Assembly (NCBI RefSeq): GCF_900103365.1
Contig: NZ_LT629703.1
Location: 5,690,501 to 5,754,500 of the forward strand
Source of the DNA: Afipia sp. GAS231
GTDB taxonomy: Bacteria; Pseudomonadota; Alphaproteobacteria; Rhizobiales; Xanthobacteraceae
Direction: 5' to 3'
Length of the DNA: 64,000 nt
Shown: piece by piece, positions 9,777 to 20,018 of the stretch
Position numbering within the stretch: the stretch's first letter is position 1
How the letters are laid out: every line of letters starts with the position of its first letter
Notes under the pieces: generated by a model
What the model was told of the DNA's origin: nothing
The model's input: only the letters and a program-made list of their open reading frames with translations
Databases searched by the model: none
Program-made: the position numbers and the translations under genes

Positions 9777-11018
9777 ATGGCTGTAACGGCAGACGATCTT
9801 CGTCCGGCATCGACCTGGCGCACGCCGCTCGTCATCATCATTTGCGGCTGCGTGATCGCGCTGTTGAGTTTCGGGCCGCGCTCCAGCCTCGGTTTCTTCA
9901 TCCAGCCGATGAGCCGCGAATTTACCTGGGGCCGCGACGTCTTCGGCCTCGCGCTGGCGCTGCAGAACCTGTTGTGGGGCCTGGGTCAGCCAATCGCCGG
10001 TGCGATCGCCGATCGGTTCGGTCTGTTGCGCGTAATGATCGTCGGCGCGCTGCTCTATGCCGGCGGTCTTTTGGTGATGCGCTACGCGGGGACTCCAGGC
10101 TCGCTCGATCTCGGCGCCGGGGTGATGATCGGTTTCGGCCTGTCCGGTTGTTCGTTCAACCTGGTGCTGTCGGCATTCTCGAAATTGCTGCCGCTGGAGA
10201 AGCGCGGGCTGGCGCTCGGCGCCGGCACCGCAGCGGGTTCGTTCGGGCAATTCCTGTTTGCGCCGTTCGGTGTGGCGATGATCGACAATTTCGGCTGGCA
10301 GTCGGCGCTGATGGTGTTTGCGCTCCTGATGCTGTTGATCGTGCCGCTGGCGCTGGCGATCTCGACGCCGCCAGCAACGTCGTCGAACGTGCCGGTCGCG
10401 GACCAGCAATCGTTCAAGACCGCGCTCGCCGAAGCGTTCGGCCATCGCTCCTATGTGTTGCTGGTGCTCGGCTTCTTCACCTGCGGCTTCCAGCTCGCCT
10501 TCATCACCGTGCATCTGCCGGCCTATCTGTCCGACCGCGGCGTCTCGGCGCAGACCGGCGGCTGGGTGGTGGCGGCCATCGGCCTGTTCAACATCGTGGG
10601 CTCGCTCAGCGTCGGCTGGCTGCAGAACAGGTTTCCGAAGCGCTACATCCTGTCGATCATCTACCTCGCCCGCGCGTTGTCGATCGTGGCCTTCATCTCG
10701 TTCCCGATCACCACCTTCTCCGCGATCGTGTTCGGCGCCGCGACGGGGCTAACCTGGCTGTCGACGGTGCCGCCGACCTCGGCCCTGGTAGCGCTGATGT
10801 TCGGCACCCGGTGGTTCGCCACGCTGTATGGTTTCGCCTTCGTCAGCCATCAGGTCGGCGGCTTCCTCGGGGTCTGGCTCGGCGGCGTCGTGTTCGAGAA
10901 ATTCGGCTCCTATACGCCGATCTGGTGGCTCTCGGTGCTGTTCGGCCTGCTGTCGGCGCTGATCAACCTGCCGATCGTCGAGCAGCCCGTAGCACGACCG
11001 GTTGCGCAGCCCGCCTGA
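9777..11018 (+). CDS. MFS transporter, 12 membrane segments
   Basis: 413-residue inner-membrane permease of the major facilitator superfamily. The first segment is about residues 20-40 (LVIIICGCVIALLSFG). The conserved loop 2-3 stretch is GAIADRFGLLRVM, and a central cytoplasmic loop near residues 200-215 divides two six-helix halves. The general look resembles monocarboxylate or oxalate-formate-type carriers, but the substrate cannot be read from sequence. It stands alone between two palindromic repeats. The ATG at 9777 follows GGGGGAAGCACC, a good ribosome site. Confidence 0.85.
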   Translation: MAVTADDLRPASTWRTPLVIIICGCVIALLSFGPRSSLGFFIQPMSREFTWGRDVFGLALALQNLLWGLGQPIAGAIADRFGLLRVMIVGALLYAGGLLVMRYAGTPGSLDLGAGVMIGFGLSGCSFNLVLSAFSKLLPLEKRGLALGAGTAAGSFGQFLFAPFGVAMIDNFGWQSALMVFALLMLLIVPLALAISTPPATSSNVPVADQQSFKTALAEAFGHRSYVLLVLGFFTCGFQLAFITVHLPAYLSDRGVSAQTGGWVVAAIGLFNIVGSLSVGWLQNRFPKRYILSIIYLARALSIVAFISFPITTFSAIVFGAATGLTWLSTVPPTSALVALMFGTRWFATLYGFAFVSHQVGGFLGVWLGGVVFEKFGSYTPIWWLSVLFGLLSALINLPIVEQPVARPVAQPA

Positions 11019-11050
11019 TCCGGTAAACAGCTTCCCAAGAAATGCTTTTC

Positions 11051-11172
11051 GTCATGCCCGGCCTTGTGCCGGGCATCCACGTCTTCTTTTTTCGGAAGCG
11101 AGGACGTGGATGGCCGGGACATAGGCGAGCGGAAGCGACGCCGTCCTTCGGACGGCTATGCCCGGCCATGAC
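11051..11172. repeat. Intergenic palindromic repeat, GTCATGCCCGGCC family
   Basis: GTCATGCCCGGCCTTGTGCC at the left end is the inverse of GGCTATGCCCGGCCATGAC at the right end. An internal pair (CACGTCTTC and GAGGACGTGG) extends the hairpin. It separates the MFS gene from the oxidoreductase gene. Confidence 0.8.
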
Positions 11173-11208
11173 GGTTAGTAATCAACGCGAGTTTTGGGAG
11201 ATAGTATC

Positions 11209-12195
11209 GTGGGAACGTTCAAGGCCATCAGGATCGACAAGGCGGAAAAAGGCACCACCGCCGCGCTGACGCAGTTCGACGAAGCCGAACTGATGGAAGG
11301 CGACGTCACTGTTCGCGTCGAGTGGTCGACGCTGAACTACAAGGACGGCCTCGCCGTCACCGGCAAGGCGCCGGTGGTGCGGCGTTTCCCGATGATTGCC
11401 GGCATCGACTTTGCCGGCACGGTCGAACAATCCTCGCATCCGCTATGGAAGGCCGGCGACAAGGTGGTCTGCAACGGCTGGGGCATGGGCGAGACCCATC
11501 TCGGCGCCTATGCCGAGAAGGCCCGCGTCAAGGGCGACTGGCTGGTGCGGTTGCCCGAGAGCATCTCGACCCGCGACGCCATGGCGATCGGCACCGCCGG
11601 CTACACCGCGATGCTGTCGGTGCTGGCGCTGGAGAAGCACGGCCTGACCCCGAAAAGCGGTCCGGTCGTGGTGACGGGTGCTGCCGGCGGCGTCGGTTCG
11701 GTCGCGATCGCCGTGCTGTCGAAACTCGGCTATCACGTCATCGCGTCCACCGGGCGGATGTCGGAGGCCGACTACCTGAAGGGCCTCGGCGCCGCCGAGG
11801 TGATCGGCCGCGACGAACTGTCAGTTCCCGCCAAGGCGCTCGCCAAGGAGCGCTGGGCGGGCGGAATCGACAGCGTCGGCTCCAACACACTCGCCAACCT
11901 GCTGTCGATGACGAAGTATGGCGGCGCCATCGCCGCCTGCGGCCTGGCCGCCGGCATGGACCTGCCGTCCTCGGTCGCGCCGTTTATTTTGCGCGGGGTG
12001 TGCCTTCTCGGCATCGATTCGGTGATGTGCCCGATCGAGCAGCGCAAGCTCGCCTGGAGCCGCCTCGCCGTCGATCTGGATCACAAGAAACTCACTGATA
12101 TTACTCAGGAAATCGGTCTGGAACAGGTGATCGCCTCAGGCGCCCAAATTCTGGCCGGCCAGGTCCGCGGTCGAATCGTGGTAAAAATTGTCTAG
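11209..12195 (+). CDS. acuI: AcuI/YhdH-type acrylyl-CoA reductase (NADPH)
   Basis: 328-residue zinc-free medium-chain dehydrogenase/reductase. The family reduces acrylyl-CoA to propanoyl-CoA with NADPH and so detoxifies the reactive acrylyl-CoA. The N-terminal GroES-like domain has the signatures [14 protein letters not shown] and [13 protein letters not shown]. The Rossmann domain carries [20 protein letters not shown]. The GTG at 11209 is chosen because GGGAG at 11196-11200 lies 8 bases upstream; a TTG at 11194 would overlap that site. No dimethylsulfoniopropionate lyase gene is nearby, so a general protective role is likely. Confidence 0.88.
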   Translation: MGTFKAIRIDKAEKGTTAALTQFDEAELMEGDVTVRVEWSTLNYKDGLAVTGKAPVVRRFPMIAGIDFAGTVEQSSHPLWKAGDKVVCNGWGMGETHLGAYAEKARVKGDWLVRLPESISTRDAMAIGTAGYTAMLSVLALEKHGLTPKSGPVVVTGAAGGVGSVAIAVLSKLGYHVIASTGRMSEADYLKGLGAAEVIGRDELSVPAKALAKERWAGGIDSVGSNTLANLLSMTKYGGAIAACGLAAGMDLPSSVAPFILRGVCLLGIDSVMCPIEQRKLAWSRLAVDLDHKKLTDITQEIGLEQVIASGAQILAGQVRGRIVVKIV

Positions 12196-12313
12196 CCGCG
12201 TTCAGACTTTACCAACCAAGCTGCTCCAAAGTTGCCACGGTTGATATGGTAAGTAGCGGGTAAAGAGGCCGTGAGGCCGATGCCCGCACTCGTAGGTCAG
12301 TTGGAGTAGCTGC

Positions 12314-12922
12314 ATGCTTGCGCGTTTGGTTCTGGGGGCCGTCACGGCCGGTGCGATGATTGTGCCCGCGCTGGCCGGGATGATGAATGCCGACGAGGCG
12401 CGTAAGTTCGTGTCCGGCAAGGTGTTCGCATTCAACTGTTTCGACGGGACCCGCGGCGCTGGCCGCATCCTCGACGACATGGGCGCCGCCGGCTCGGTCC
12501 AGTTCTCCGGCTCGGGCCCGATCCGCCATATCCGCATGCCCGGCAATACGCTTCAGATCCGCGGCCAGGCTGTCTGCGCTTCCATCAAGGGGCTGCCGTT
12601 CGAGCCGTGTTTCAACCTCGACAAGCGCGACGACCGCTCGTTCCGCGGCTCGGTCTCGGGCATGGGCTTTGCCTATTGCGATTTCCGCCACCAGGGCGGG
12701 GCCTCGATGCTGATGGCGCGTGCCGTGGCGCGGCCGCGTTCGCTGCATGGGTCGGAATCGAGCCGCTCGGCCGATGCCCGCGCCGAAGTCTCCGCGCGCG
12801 TCGAGACGCCGGCGGTCGAGAGCGCCAAGCTCGAGCCGGTCAAGTCCGAGCCCAAAGCTGAAGTGAAGGCCGAACCGGCGAAGGCCGAGAATGCGCCGGA
12901 ACTGCGCCGCTCGACGGACTGA
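12314..12922 (+). CDS. Hypothetical exported protein with charged C-terminal tail
   Basis: 202 residues, not recognised. Residues 1-22 form a signal peptide ending near VPALAG. The middle part has four spaced cysteines (in FAFNCFDG, AVCASI, EPCFNL, AYCDFR) that could pair in the periplasm. Residues from about 140 to the end are Glu/Ala/Lys/Pro-rich (EPVKSEPKAEVKAEPAKAE), a flexible tail. GGAG at 12303-12306 supports the ATG at 12314. It is a plausible envelope protein with no assignable reaction. Confidence 0.65.
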   Translation: MLARLVLGAVTAGAMIVPALAGMMNADEARKFVSGKVFAFNCFDGTRGAGRILDDMGAAGSVQFSGSGPIRHIRMPGNTLQIRGQAVCASIKGLPFEPCFNLDKRDDRSFRGSVSGMGFAYCDFRHQGGASMLMARAVARPRSLHGSESSRSADARAEVSARVETPAVESAKLEPVKSEPKAEVKAEPAKAENAPELRRSTD

Positions 12923-13081
12923 TCTTTCCGGAATGGTTCGACGGCGGTTTGGCTCTCGGCACAATCGCGGGAACTCTCGCCCGTAGTCCTACGGCGTGAG
13001 GAATTCACCCCCCGGTAGCGACTGGCATTGCAACGTCGCGGTCAAAGAGGCCGGGAGGCGGCCCGAACCGTGAGACCAACC

Positions 13082-13315
13082 ATGCCGATGTATTTTTTCC
13101 GGATCAGCAGCGGCCGCTACGCCGGCGCGTCCGATCAGGGCTCCGAATTCGAGAGTCGCGAGGCCGCGTGGGCCGAAATGACCAAAGTCTGCGGCAATCT
13201 GCTCGCCAGCATTTCGCGCAGCCTGAAGCAGAATGCCGAATGGCAGATGGAAATGCTCGACGAAACCAGAAAGCCGGTTTTCCGGATTCGCCTGGTCGCG
13301 GAATCCGTCGGCTAA
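13082..13315 (+). CDS. DUF6894-type small protein
   Basis: 77-residue protein beginning MPMYFFRISSGRYAGASDQG. The MxxYFFxxxxG start and the DxEGxEFxxxxxAxxEM-like pattern (here DQGSEFESREAAWAEMTKV) are characteristic of the small DUF6894 family, abundant in Bradyrhizobium-type genomes and without known function. No signal peptide or membrane segment is seen, so it is probably cytoplasmic. The ATG at 13082 is preferred over an upstream in-frame start at 13028, because family members begin at MPxYFF. Confidence 0.7.
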   Translation: MPMYFFRISSGRYAGASDQGSEFESREAAWAEMTKVCGNLLASISRSLKQNAEWQMEMLDETRKPVFRIRLVAESVG

Positions 13316-13591
13316 CCTCATCAGCGAAGGCTTTGCCGGATTCATCCTGGCTGCCGGGGATATGACCGAACATGGCAGTATCCTCGCGTGTGAGCGGCGG
13401 CTAATGCACGCTGTAACTGTCTGAAAACGCAAGTTTTTTCACGATTCTGCGTATTCTTACGGTCCTCGCGTTAAGATTAACAAGACATCCCCAACGGTAT
13501 CGTTCGTGTCATCAGGAGCGGCTGTCGCTCGCGATCGGCATGGCGATCGGTGTCTCCGATGCCGATCCCCAGATGCATTGAGGACATTGCC

Positions 13592-15346
13592 ATGATGCGG
13601 ATGATCCAGGATTTGAGAATCGGGACCAAGCTTGCGATCACGTCGGCGCTGACGATCCTGGTGGTTGCGGTCATGATCTATTTGCAGATGACCGGCGGTG
13701 CCGAGGTTCGCAAGGCCGATGACCACGCCGCGCGACAGCAAGCCATCGCCCAGAATGCAGCGGAAGCAAAGGCTTCGGTACGCGGCATGCAGATGGGCAT
13801 CCGCGACATTCTGATGGCGACTGGTCCGGACGAACTCAAGAAGGGCGCCGACTATTTTGCGGATCGGACGGCGGCCGCGCTCAAATTTGCCGGCGAGATG
13901 GCGAAGCTGTCGACGTCGGTCGAGAACGGCGAGCGGATTGCGCGGCTGAAGGTTCTGATCGAAAACTTTCGTAGCGCCAAGGAGCAGATCGAGATCGTGC
14001 GCAAGCAGCAACTTGCGATCGAGTCGAAGAATGCCGATCATGGCGCCGAAGCGTCGGCGCAGATGGCCAAGCTGGCCCAGGAAATCGCCCGCATCCGCAA
14101 AGAAGTTACCGCGCCGATCAACACGGAAATCGAGGCGCTTGCCAACAAGGTTACGGAGTTTGCCAAGGGCCGCAGCGAACAGGGACGCACGGCTGCCGTC
14201 GCCGAGGCCGCTTCGGTCGAGCGGACATCGCTGACAGCCGGTATTGCCGTGGGGCTTCTGCTGATCGCCACTTGCGTGTTTTCCGTCTTCACGATCGCCC
14301 GTCCGATGCGCGCCCTGAGCGCGTCGATGGAAGAACTTGCCGACGGCAATTTTGCGGTGGTGCTGCCCGGTCTCGGCCGCAAGGACGAGGTTGGCGACGT
14401 CGCCGGTGCGGTCGAGAAGTTCAAGGTCGTCTCGGAGAAGAAGGCGCGCGACGAGGCCGAAGCCAAAACGAAGCAGGACCAGATCGCCGCGCAACAGCGC
14501 AAGGCCGATATGGTCAGGCTGGCCGATCAGTTCGAGGGCGCCGTCGGCGAGATCATCGAAACCGTCTCGTCGGCGTCGACCGAACTCGAAGCGTCGGCTT
14601 CGACGCTAACCGCGACGGCCGAACGCTCCCAGGAGCTGACCACCATGGTGGCAGCGGCGTCCGAAGAAGCCTCCACCAACGTGCAGGCGGTGGCATCCGC
14701 CACCGAAGAGCTTTCTTCTTCCGTCACCGAGATCAGCCGCCAGGTGCAGGAATCGGCGCGGATGGCGACTGAGGCCGTCGGACAGGCGAGGACCACCAAC
14801 GATCGCGTCGGCGAACTGTCGAAGGCGGCAGCCCGCATCGGCGACGTCGTCGAACTGATCAACACCATTGCCGGCCAGACCAACCTCTTGGCGCTCAACG
14901 CCACCATCGAGGCGGCCCGTGCCGGTGAAGCCGGCCGTGGTTTCGCGGTCGTGGCTTCCGAAGTGAAGGCGCTGGCCGAACAGACGGCGAAAGCCACCGG
15001 CGAGATCGGCCAGCAGATTTCGGGCATCCAGGCCGCGACCCAGGAGTCGGTCGGCGCGATCCGGGAGATCAGCGGCACGATCGAAAGACTGTCGGAGATT
15101 TCCTCGACCATCGCGGCTGCGGTGGAAGAGCAGGGCGCGGCGACGCAGGAGATTTCCCGCAACGTCCAGCAGGCCGCGCAGGGCACCCAGCAGGTCTCCG
15201 CCAACATCACCGACGTGCAGCGCGGCGCCGCCGAGACCGGCTCGGCATCCTCGCAGGTGCTTTCAGCCGCACAACTGCTGTCCGGCGACTCTAACCGCCT
15301 CAAGATCGAGGTGGCGAGGTTCCTCGATACCGTGAGAGCTGCATAA
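13592..15346 (+). CDS. Methyl-accepting chemotaxis protein
   Basis: 584-residue transmembrane chemoreceptor. One membrane segment lies at about residues 14-32, a helical periplasmic sensor domain at about 33-210 and a second segment at about 213-236. HAMP follows from [20 protein letters not shown], and then a long coiled-coil signalling domain. The hairpin tip ([20 protein letters not shown]) contacts CheA/CheW. No C-terminal CheR/CheB-binding pentapeptide is present. The ligand is unknown. The ATG at 13592 has GAGGA at 13580-13584 upstream. No che genes are adjacent. It converges on the DUF2339 gene with a 3-base gap. Confidence 0.93.
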   Translation: MMRMIQDLRIGTKLAITSALTILVVAVMIYLQMTGGAEVRKADDHAARQQAIAQNAAEAKASVRGMQMGIRDILMATGPDELKKGADYFADRTAAALKFAGEMAKLSTSVENGERIARLKVLIENFRSAKEQIEIVRKQQLAIESKNADHGAEASAQMAKLAQEIARIRKEVTAPINTEIEALANKVTEFAKGRSEQGRTAAVAEAASVERTSLTAGIAVGLLLIATCVFSVFTIARPMRALSASMEELADGNFAVVLPGLGRKDEVGDVAGAVEKFKVVSEKKARDEAEAKTKQDQIAAQQRKADMVRLADQFEGAVGEIIETVSSASTELEASASTLTATAERSQELTTMVAAASEEASTNVQAVASATEELSSSVTEISRQVQESARMATEAVGQARTTNDRVGELSKAAARIGDVVELINTIAGQTNLLALNATIEAARAGEAGRGFAVVASEVKALAEQTAKATGEIGQQISGIQAATQESVGAIREISGTIERLSEISSTIAAAVEEQGAATQEISRNVQQAAQGTQQVSANITDVQRGAAETGSASSQVLSAAQLLSGDSNRLKIEVARFLDTVRAA

Positions 15347-15349
15347 CCA

Positions 15350-18049
15350 TTAACCCCCTGCCGGTGCGGCGGGGGCTGCCAATGCCGCCGCCTGGCGGCG
15401 GAACAGGATCCGCTGATACAGCCAGCCGATTGCGACCAGCACCAGGCCGAGGCACATGAACGACAGCGCGCGGTAGACGCCTGTCAGCGCCGACATGTCG
15501 ATCACGAAGGCCTTCAGGATCGTCAGCGCGATCACGGCGGCAGATGCCAGCCGCGCGCGCTGCGAGTTGAAGAGGATGCCGATGCCGAGCAGGATCACGC
15601 CGAAGGCCAGCCAGGCGATCGAATAGGTGTATTGTTCGGCGCCGCCGGTCGAGCCGACGACCATGACGGGGCCGTGGTAGAGACGGCGGATTTCGGCGGT
15701 GACATAGGTGAGCGCCAGGATCAGGGCGCCGGCTGCGAGCGTATTGGCGTAGGCGGCCGGGCGATGGCCCGCCACCACATAGGACAGCAACAGAGCGAGC
15801 ACGGCCGGCAGCGCGTAGGCCAGCAACAGCAGGTTGATGAAGCGGCCGCCGACGTCGATGGTCCAGAGCAGCGGCTGTTCCAGCACCAGCAGCCCGCCGA
15901 GGGTCGCGAGGCCGGCGAATGCGGTCAGCAGGATGGCGCCGGCGTTATGCACGACGCTGCCGGTGCGAAGGCGCAGTCGTTCCAGCCCGATTGCCATCGC
16001 CAGCGCGACACAGACCTGCAGCGCCACTTCGGTGAGACCGGCGGAGGTGAAGTAGGGATCGCCGTCGTTGACCGCGTGGCGGATCTCCATGAACGCCAGC
16101 ATCACCGTGAACAGGATCGCGGCCGCTTCCACCGAGCGCAACGGCGCATCGTCGCCGCCGCGGCGCAGGAAGATACTGCCGACCCAGAACGAGGCCGCCG
16201 GAATACCGTAGCCCCACAGCAGCCAGTTGAAGATCGGCGTGGTGCCGACGGCGTCACCGACAATGCGTGGATCGTCGGCAATGCGCATCACCACGATGCC
16301 GGCGAGGATGGCGGCAAGCGAACGCAGGAACGGAATCGGCCGCTGCAGCGAAACCCAGGCCGTTCCCGCCGACATCAGCGCCAGCGCGATCGTGAGCCAG
16401 CCTTTTTCCAGCGCGAACGTCAATGCCAGCGCCAGCGCCGCCAGTGTGCCGGTCGCATACAGCGCGACGGCTGCCTGCAATCCCGGCCGCTCTTCGCGCT
16501 TGGCCAATATCTCGGTCGCAGCGGCATAGGCTGTGGCCAGCACCACCGCGAGAATGGCGAACGGAATCGATTGGTCGAGATGCGCGATGCGGGCATAGAG
16601 CGCGACCAGCAGCGCCAGCGGCACGAATACGGAAGCCGCCGACCAGATCACGGGAATGATTGATCTCGTCGAGCGGCCCTGCGCCAGAAATCCGGCGAGG
16701 CCGAATCCGGCGGCGAAGATTGTGGCCGAGATCAGATGCAGCGAGACCGATCCATCGGTAGCGGATGGCCCGATGCCCGCCAACGGTCCGCCGGGCAGCA
16801 CCAGCATATCCGGATTGGCACGGATCGCCCATTCGGCGAACACGACAAAGACGAGGGCAGCCGCGGCACCGACGGCGCCGGTGGCAGCATCGCTGCGCCA
16901 GGCGACGAGAAGACTGCTGGCCACCAGCAGGCCGAACACGATCATCGCGGTGTCGGCATGAAAACCGTTCAGCACGATCAAGGTCGCGCCGCCGAGATAG
17001 GCCGCGAGCGATCCCGACGAGATCGGCTCGATCTCCCCTTCATTCGCGGGTGGGCCGAACATGAAGCCGCACACCACCAGCAGAGCTGCGAGGATAAATC
17101 CGGCCAGCACGTGGAACGCATGCGGCGCCACCATCGACGGTCCGCATTGCAGGCAGGGCAGGGTCCACAAGGCAGCGAACGCGATCGTGGTGACCGCAAG
17201 CCAGCGCCACAGCCGCACCCGCGCGAGGCCGAACGCCGCCGCGGTGACGATGGCGAGATAGACGTAGAGCGCCCAGAAGTCCGGTCTGTCGGACGAGACC
17301 AGAACCGGCGTCGCGAAGGCGCCGACGACGCCGAGGCCGGCGAGCGCCGGTCCATGCAGCAACGCCGCCGCCAATGTGCCCAGCGCCACCAGCCCGAGCA
17401 GGATGAAGGCGGTGGCGGGCACCAGGAAGCCGTACAGCGCATAGGCTGCGTAGACGGTGGCGAAGGCGACCGCGGTGCCGGCGGCGGTGAGAATAGCCGG
17501 AATGTTGGCGACCGGCAGCGCTTCGATGGCGGAGATGCTTTCCTTGCGCCGGGTCCATTCGCCGGCGGCGAGCAGCGCCAATGCGAACAGCCCGCCCAAG
17601 ATCGTGCGCACGCCGGGGCCGAGCAGGCCGGCATCGATCGAATAGCGCACCATGAAGAATCCGCCGAGCGCCAGCGTCAGCCCGCCGATCCACACCACCC
17701 AGCGGGTGCCGACGGTTTCCTCAAACCCACGATCGGGCGCCGGCAGCGGCGGCGGTACGGCTGTTGGGCCACTGGCGACTTCCGGCACCGGCTCGGCTGT
17801 GGGCGCGATCGATTCCACATCAGGAATCACCGGCGGTGCAGGTTCAACGACTGATGCGGCCGGTGCCATGGTCTGCTCGGCCGCTTGTGCGGGCGTCAGC
17901 GGCGGCGGAACGGATCGATCCGCTGCCAATTGCTGCATCAAATCAAGCCGCGTGCGCAGCGCCGCCGCCTGGTTCATCGCCTTGCGGGCGAAGATAAGGG
18001 CGACGATCGCGATCACGATCGCGGCGAAATCGAACGGGTTATCCAGCAT
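15350..18049 (-). CDS. DUF2339 polytopic membrane protein
   Basis: 899-residue inner-membrane protein with more than twenty hydrophobic segments after a short N-terminal anchor (FAAIVIAIVALIFARKA) and a Pro-rich linker at about residues 45-105. The segment GTRWVVWIGGLTLALGGFFM is the typical opening of the DUF2339 domain. Family members are large multi-pass proteins of unknown function. The start at 18049 is supported by GGAGG (complement of 18054-18058); an in-frame start 33 bases earlier has no ribosome site. It is monocistronic as far as can be seen. Confidence 0.85.
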   Translation of the reverse strand: MLDNPFDFAAIVIAIVALIFARKAMNQAAALRTRLDLMQQLAADRSVPPPLTPAQAAEQTMAPAASVVEPAPPVIPDVESIAPTAEPVPEVASGPTAVPPPLPAPDRGFEETVGTRWVVWIGGLTLALGGFFMVRYSIDAGLLGPGVRTILGGLFALALLAAGEWTRRKESISAIEALPVANIPAILTAAGTAVAFATVYAAYALYGFLVPATAFILLGLVALGTLAAALLHGPALAGLGVVGAFATPVLVSSDRPDFWALYVYLAIVTAAAFGLARVRLWRWLAVTTIAFAALWTLPCLQCGPSMVAPHAFHVLAGFILAALLVVCGFMFGPPANEGEIEPISSGSLAAYLGGATLIVLNGFHADTAMIVFGLLVASSLLVAWRSDAATGAVGAAAALVFVVFAEWAIRANPDMLVLPGGPLAGIGPSATDGSVSLHLISATIFAAGFGLAGFLAQGRSTRSIIPVIWSAASVFVPLALLVALYARIAHLDQSIPFAILAVVLATAYAAATEILAKREERPGLQAAVALYATGTLAALALALTFALEKGWLTIALALMSAGTAWVSLQRPIPFLRSLAAILAGIVVMRIADDPRIVGDAVGTTPIFNWLLWGYGIPAASFWVGSIFLRRGGDDAPLRSVEAAAILFTVMLAFMEIRHAVNDGDPYFTSAGLTEVALQVCVALAMAIGLERLRLRTGSVVHNAGAILLTAFAGLATLGGLLVLEQPLLWTIDVGGRFINLLLLAYALPAVLALLLSYVVAGHRPAAYANTLAAGALILALTYVTAEIRRLYHGPVMVVGSTGGAEQYTYSIAWLAFGVILLGIGILFNSQRARLASAAVIALTILKAFVIDMSALTGVYRALSFMCLGLVLVAIGWLYQRILFRRQAAALAAPAAPAGG

Positions 18050-18159
18050 CAGGCCTCCAGATGGGCGCAGTAAGATACGCACCGGTCACATCAGCGGCCC
18101 GTTGCCATCCAGTGAGTGCAGCTTTGCCGGCTAAAAGTTCAAACCGGCATCCGCGGCAT

Positions 18160-18666
18160 TTACTCCAGATCGAGCTGGAACGGCTTGCCCTCGACGGTCA
18201 TGCTGCCCGGGCCCATCTCGTCGAGCGCGCGCAGCATCCGTCCGTCGCGTCCCAGCGCCTTGTCGGCGAGGCTGACGATCAGCCGGTTCGGCGAGGCGAT
18301 CGCCGAACGGGCGCGAATCTGTTTGGCGATCTCGATTTCGTCGCGGTGCGGATTGAGCATGCAGGCGGCGGCAAAGGCGCTCGCGGTCGAGCGGCTGATG
18401 CCGGCATAGCAATGCACCACCATCGGCGCACGGCGATCCCAGCCGCGCACGAAGGCCAGCACCTTTTCGATATGCTGGTCCGACGGTGCCACGAAGCCAT
18501 CGATCTGCTCGGTGATGTCGTCCATCGACACTTTCAGATGGTTGGCCTCCAGCACCGAAGCCGGCCGTTGCACCTGGTCGACATTGGCCATCACGGTGAG
18601 GACATGGCTGGCGCCGGTCGCCTTGACGGTCTCGGGCAGGGCGGCGAGCGAGCAGACGTGAAGCAT
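18160..18666 (-). CDS. Tyrosine / dual-specificity phosphatase family protein
   Basis: 168-residue cytoplasmic protein with the cysteine phosphatase signature C-x5-R at residues 86-92 (VVHCYAGISRS), preceded by a D-containing loop near residues 49-56. The cysteine forms the phospho-enzyme intermediate and the arginine binds phosphate. The compact size matches stand-alone bacterial members. It lies directly upstream in sequence of, and on the same strand as, the HD-domain gene, whose end is one base from an in-frame extension. The start at 18666 is chosen from the conserved MLHVCSL opening. The substrate is unknown. Confidence 0.8.
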   Translation of the reverse strand: MLHVCSLAALPETVKATGASHVLTVMANVDQVQRPASVLEANHLKVSMDDITEQIDGFVAPSDQHIEKVLAFVRGWDRRAPMVVHCYAGISRSTASAFAAACMLNPHRDEIEIAKQIRARSAIASPNRLIVSLADKALGRDGRMLRALDEMGPGSMTVEGKPFQLDLE

Positions 18667-18744
18667 GGCGTTCCCTGGATCGTTCTTCTTGCCGCGATTA
18701 TAGGGCCGCGTGCGCGGTGGTGAAAGCAGGTTTGCGCCCGGCAT

Positions 18745-19359
18745 TCAATCAAGCAACAGCCCAAATCGCGCCAAAAACTGCTTTTCGGCGCGCGCCGCGG
18801 TCCAGGGCGTCAGATAGTCGCGTTCCACAGCCTCTGGCAGGCCGGGATCGCGGCCGAACAGCCGCTTGGCCTCGGCAATCGAAAAACCCGCCAGATGAGT
18901 CGCCTCGAGATAGGCGGCGCCGCGATCCGCGGCCTTGATCGCCTGCGTAATCTCGTCCGCCAGCACCGGCGGCAGGCCGAAGCGGATGTGGATCGCCGCC
19001 AGCAGGCGTTTTTCCACCACCTTGTAGTCGCCGCCGAGCACCGCCTTGAACGGCGAGATCATGTCGCCGATGACATATTCCGGCGCGTCGTGCAGCAAGG
19101 CCGCCAACCGAAAGCGCACATCCACGCGCGGCATCTGCTCGCGCAGTACCAGTTCGACCAGCAGCGTGTGCTGCGCCACCGAGAAAATATGCGCGCCAGA
19201 GGTCTGCCCGTTCCAGCGTGCCACGCGCGCCAGCCCGTGGGCGATGTCAACGATTTCGATATCGAGCGGCGAGGGGTCGAGCAGGTCGAGCCGCCGTCCC
19301 GACAGCATCCGCTGCCAGGCCCGCGTCATGTCGGGCGCGAACGGCTTTCGCGCCGTCAT
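18745..19359 (-). CDS. HD-domain hydrolase
   Basis: 204-residue metal-dependent phosphohydrolase of the HD superfamily, similar in layout to YfbR-type 5'-nucleotidases. Visible ligands are His41 or His64 (AQHTLLV), the H-D pair at residues 90-91 (ALLHDAPEYVIGD) and a later Asp in the C-terminal half. Activity on a nucleoside monophosphate is a family-based guess. The ATG overlaps the tag stop codon by four bases (19356-19359), so the two are cotranslated. It is followed by the phosphatase gene on the same strand. Confidence 0.82.
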   Translation of the reverse strand: MTARKPFAPDMTRAWQRMLSGRRLDLLDPSPLDIEIVDIAHGLARVARWNGQTSGAHIFSVAQHTLLVELVLREQMPRVDVRFRLAALLHDAPEYVIGDMISPFKAVLGGDYKVVEKRLLAAIHIRFGLPPVLADEITQAIKAADRGAAYLEATHLAGFSIAEAKRLFGRDPGLPEAVERDYLTPWTAARAEKQFLARFGLLLD

Positions 19360-19982
19360 TTATTTTTGAGCCGCGGCTTGCGAAGTTTGCCGCTGCAGGC
19401 CTCGTGGCAGAAACACGTCACCAGATGGTCGTTGACCATGCCGGTGGCCTGCATGAAGGCGTAGACGATGGTCGGCCCGACGAACTTGAAGCCGCGCGCG
19501 GCGAGCTCTTTCGAAATCTGGATCGACAGCGGCGTCGAAGCCGGGACGCTGGCGGTGGTCTTGAACTGGTTCACTTTCGGCTTGCCGTCAACGAAGTCCC
19601 ACAGGAATTTCGAAAATCCTGCGCCTTCCTCCATGATCTTCAAATAGCCCTTGGCGCTGTTGATGGCGCCTTCGATCTTGGCGCGGTTGCGCACGATACC
19701 GGCGTCGTTCATCAGCGCGTGAACTTTTTTCTCGTTATAGCGCGCGATCTTCTCCGGCTGGAAATCGTCGAACGCTTTGCGAAAGTTCTCGCGCTTGCGC
19801 AAAATCGTGATCCACGACAATCCGGCCTGGAAGCCGTCGAGGATCAGTTTTTCATACAGCGCGCGGTCGTCATATTCGGGCACGCCCCATTCGGTGTCGT
19901 GATATTCCATGTAGAACGGGTCTTCGCCCGGCCACGGACAGCGGGTCTTGCCGTCGGCGTGCAGGCGCGCGGATCTGCTCAT
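19356..19982 (-). CDS. tag: DNA-3-methyladenine glycosylase I
   Basis: Removes 3-methyladenine from alkylated DNA as the first step of base excision repair. The 208-residue protein has the Tag zinc ligands in the expected places: Cys15 in RCPWPG, His28 in EYHDTEWG, and a C-terminal His and Cys in NDHLVTCFCH. The helix-hairpin-helix core carries WITILRKRENFRKAFDDF. The N-terminus is about 11 residues longer than the E. coli enzyme. Overlap with the HD-hydrolase gene suggests a small nucleotide and DNA maintenance operon. Confidence 0.95.
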   Translation of the reverse strand: MSRSARLHADGKTRCPWPGEDPFYMEYHDTEWGVPEYDDRALYEKLILDGFQAGLSWITILRKRENFRKAFDDFQPEKIARYNEKKVHALMNDAGIVRNRAKIEGAINSAKGYLKIMEEGAGFSKFLWDFVDGKPKVNQFKTTASVPASTPLSIQISKELAARGFKFVGPTIVYAFMQATGMVNDHLVTCFCHEACSGKLRKPRLKNK

Positions 19983-20018
19983 TGGTGCTGGCTCATGGGA
20001 ATTTTCTTGGGAATGTTC

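Noticed and set aside
16736..17854. A 372-codon open frame on the + strand inside the DUF2339 gene
   Set aside because: Arg/Gln/Gly-rich composition and complete overlap with a long membrane-protein gene.
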